Shown here: positions 5,131 to 5,594 of the stretch, one piece after another
Numbering within the stretch: the stretch's first letter is position 1
Layout of the letters: each line of letters begins with the position of its first letter
Source: Candidatus Methanolliviera sp. GoM_asphalt
Lineage (GTDB): Archaea > Halobacteriota > Methanoliparia > Methanoliparales > Methanoliparaceae
NCBI GenBank assembly: GCA_902158745.1
Contig: CABGHH010000114.1
Location: 1 to 5,594 of the forward strand
Direction of reading: 5' to 3'
DNA length: 5,594 nucleotides
Position numbers and translations under genes: made by a program
The notes under the pieces: model-generated
What the model was told of the DNA's origin: nothing
Seen by the model: only the letters and a program-made list of their open reading frames with translations
Database searches by the model: none

Positions 5131-5427
5131 TTAGTATTCTAACAGATCAAATTCCTTTAAGATCTCGATTATGCCCTCTTCATTTTTATAAATTTTAACG
5201 TCTCTTTTTATACGATCTCCTTTTACTACACCAATTATCCTGCATCCATTTGAGAGCTCAACCACCGTAACGACGTCTTTATCTTTTTTTACTGCATAAG
5301 AGATTATTCTACCTCTTTCTGGGAGTTTTATCCTTTTCATCTCATTAGAGCCACAATACGGGCACGTATACTTTCTTTCTGGATAAAATATCCTGCCACA
5401 ATGCTCGCAATATCCCCCATTCATCAT
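5131..5427 (-). CDS. Zinc-ribbon / OB-fold protein (DUF35, COG1545), acyl-CoA-associated
   Basis: This is a 98-residue protein of the Zn-ribbon OB-fold type that accompanies thiolases and HMG-CoA synthase in archaea. In the characterised archaeal thiolase/HMG-CoA synthase complex the partner DUF35 protein bridges the two enzymes and helps hold CoA. The rubredoxin-like zinc site is Cys7, Cys10, Cys22 and Cys25 (CEHCGRIFYPERKYTCPYC). The OB-fold follows from about 32 to 98, with RGRIISYAVKKD and VVELSNGCRIIGVVKGD. Length is slightly short for the family but complete. It starts one base after the thiolase stop (TGA T ATG), with GAGGT six bases before the ATG at 5427. A second ATG at 5424 is also possible. 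Co-transcription with the thiolase is nearly certain, and it probably serves that enzyme. The substrate is not shown by the sequence. Confidence 0.93.
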   Translation of the reverse strand: MMNGGYCEHCGRIFYPERKYTCPYCGSNEMKRIKLPERGRIISYAVKKDKDVVTVVELSNGCRIIGVVKGDRIKRDVKIYKNEEGIIEILKEFDLLEY

Positions 5428-5428
5428 A

Positions 5429-5594
5429 TCACGACCTCTTCAATATGCTGACGATCACATTATCACCAAATCCCCCAAAATTTACGCACAATCCAGTTTT
5501 TGCATCTTCTACCTGTCTTTTACCAGCTTTTCCTCTCAATTGTTCCACGATCTCGTATATTTGATATATTCCCGTTCCTCCTACCGGATGCCCC
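5429..5594 (-). CDS. Thiolase (acetyl-CoA C-acetyltransferase, archaeal/SCP2-type), C-terminal end only
   Basis: The last 54 codons of a thiolase run off the right edge of the window on the minus strand. The visible part begins GHPVGGTGIYQIYEIVEQLR, where the His of the GHPxGxTG motif is a catalytic residue of thiolases. It continues RGKAGKRQVEDAKTGLCVNF and GGFGDNVIVSILKR. The usual archaeal ending of this family has HNxGGxG, here VNFGGFG, so the normal Asn-Gly-Gly loop is kept with Val in place of His. Members condense or cleave acyl-CoAs, in either acetoacetyl-CoA synthesis for isoprenoids or beta-oxidation. The window does not show which. The DUF35 gene directly downstream supports the complex-forming archaeal type. 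Confidence 0.92.
   Translation of the reverse strand, partial: GHPVGGTGIYQIYEIVEQLRGKAGKRQVEDAKTGLCVNFGGFGDNVIVSILKRS
5434..5438 (-). promoter_or_regulatory. Ribosome binding site of the DUF35 gene inside the thiolase end
   Basis: GAGGT on the minus strand lies six bases before the ATG at 5427, within the last thiolase codons (Lys-Arg-Ser). This favours coupled translation and the 5427 start. Confidence 0.6.

Noticed and set aside
1..5594. CRISPR array, tRNA, rRNA or toxin-antitoxin pair
   Set aside because: No regularly spaced repeats, no cloverleaf-like sequence and no conserved rRNA stretches were seen. No small gene pair fits a toxin-antitoxin layout.

Overview
The window looks archaeal. 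TATA-like boxes sit about 25 bases before several start codons, which suits leaderless transcription. The dihydroorotate dehydrogenase is the two-subunit PyrD/PyrK type with the archaeal-style gene overlap. A thiolase gene is followed directly by a zinc-ribbon/OB-fold (DUF35) gene, a typical archaeal pairing. The cobalamin-binding methylmalonyl-CoA mutase subunit and the thiolase pair would fit an archaeon with acyl-CoA (fatty-acid, propionate or short-alkane) metabolism. I cannot name the genus from this window.

Layout, left to right. (1) Positions 1-389, plus strand: the 3' part of the B12-binding subunit of methylmalonyl-CoA mutase. Its last codons run into a relic of an insertion-sequence left end (365-445). 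A decayed, charged reading frame of unknown origin follows (up to 638). (2) Positions 643-2335, minus strand: pyrD then pyrK, overlapping by 44 bases across a GAAAAA hexanucleotide repeat. This is the only complete metabolic operon here. It supplies orotate for pyrimidine synthesis and passes the electrons to NAD+. (3) Positions 2336-4217: a scrapyard of mobile DNA. It holds a gene-poor stretch, the 3' fragment of a DUF6506-like gene (minus), the 5' part of an IS5-type transposase gene with its own promoter (plus), and a complete IS630-family element (3152-4216). That element has imperfect terminal inverted repeats, a TA at each edge, and a transposase split by a -1 frameshift at an A7 run. 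(4) Positions 4128-4943, minus: an exported tandem rhodanese cut off by the IS630 before its second-domain active-site loop. (5) Positions 5131-5594, minus: the end of an archaeal thiolase gene, then the complete DUF35 partner gene one base after its stop.

The most informative signal is structural. The IS630 sits exactly between two unrelated broken genes (IS5 transposase on the left, rhodanese on the right). This suggests recombination between two IS630 copies, or an adjacent deletion, and not a simple insertion. The same IS5-type left end, with TATA box and start codon, occurs a second time at the end of the mutase gene. I see no convincing new multi-gene system. The oddities worth checking are the frameshift site, the double IS5 left end, the repeat in the pyrD/pyrK overlap, and the loss of rhodanese and DUF6506 function through IS activity.
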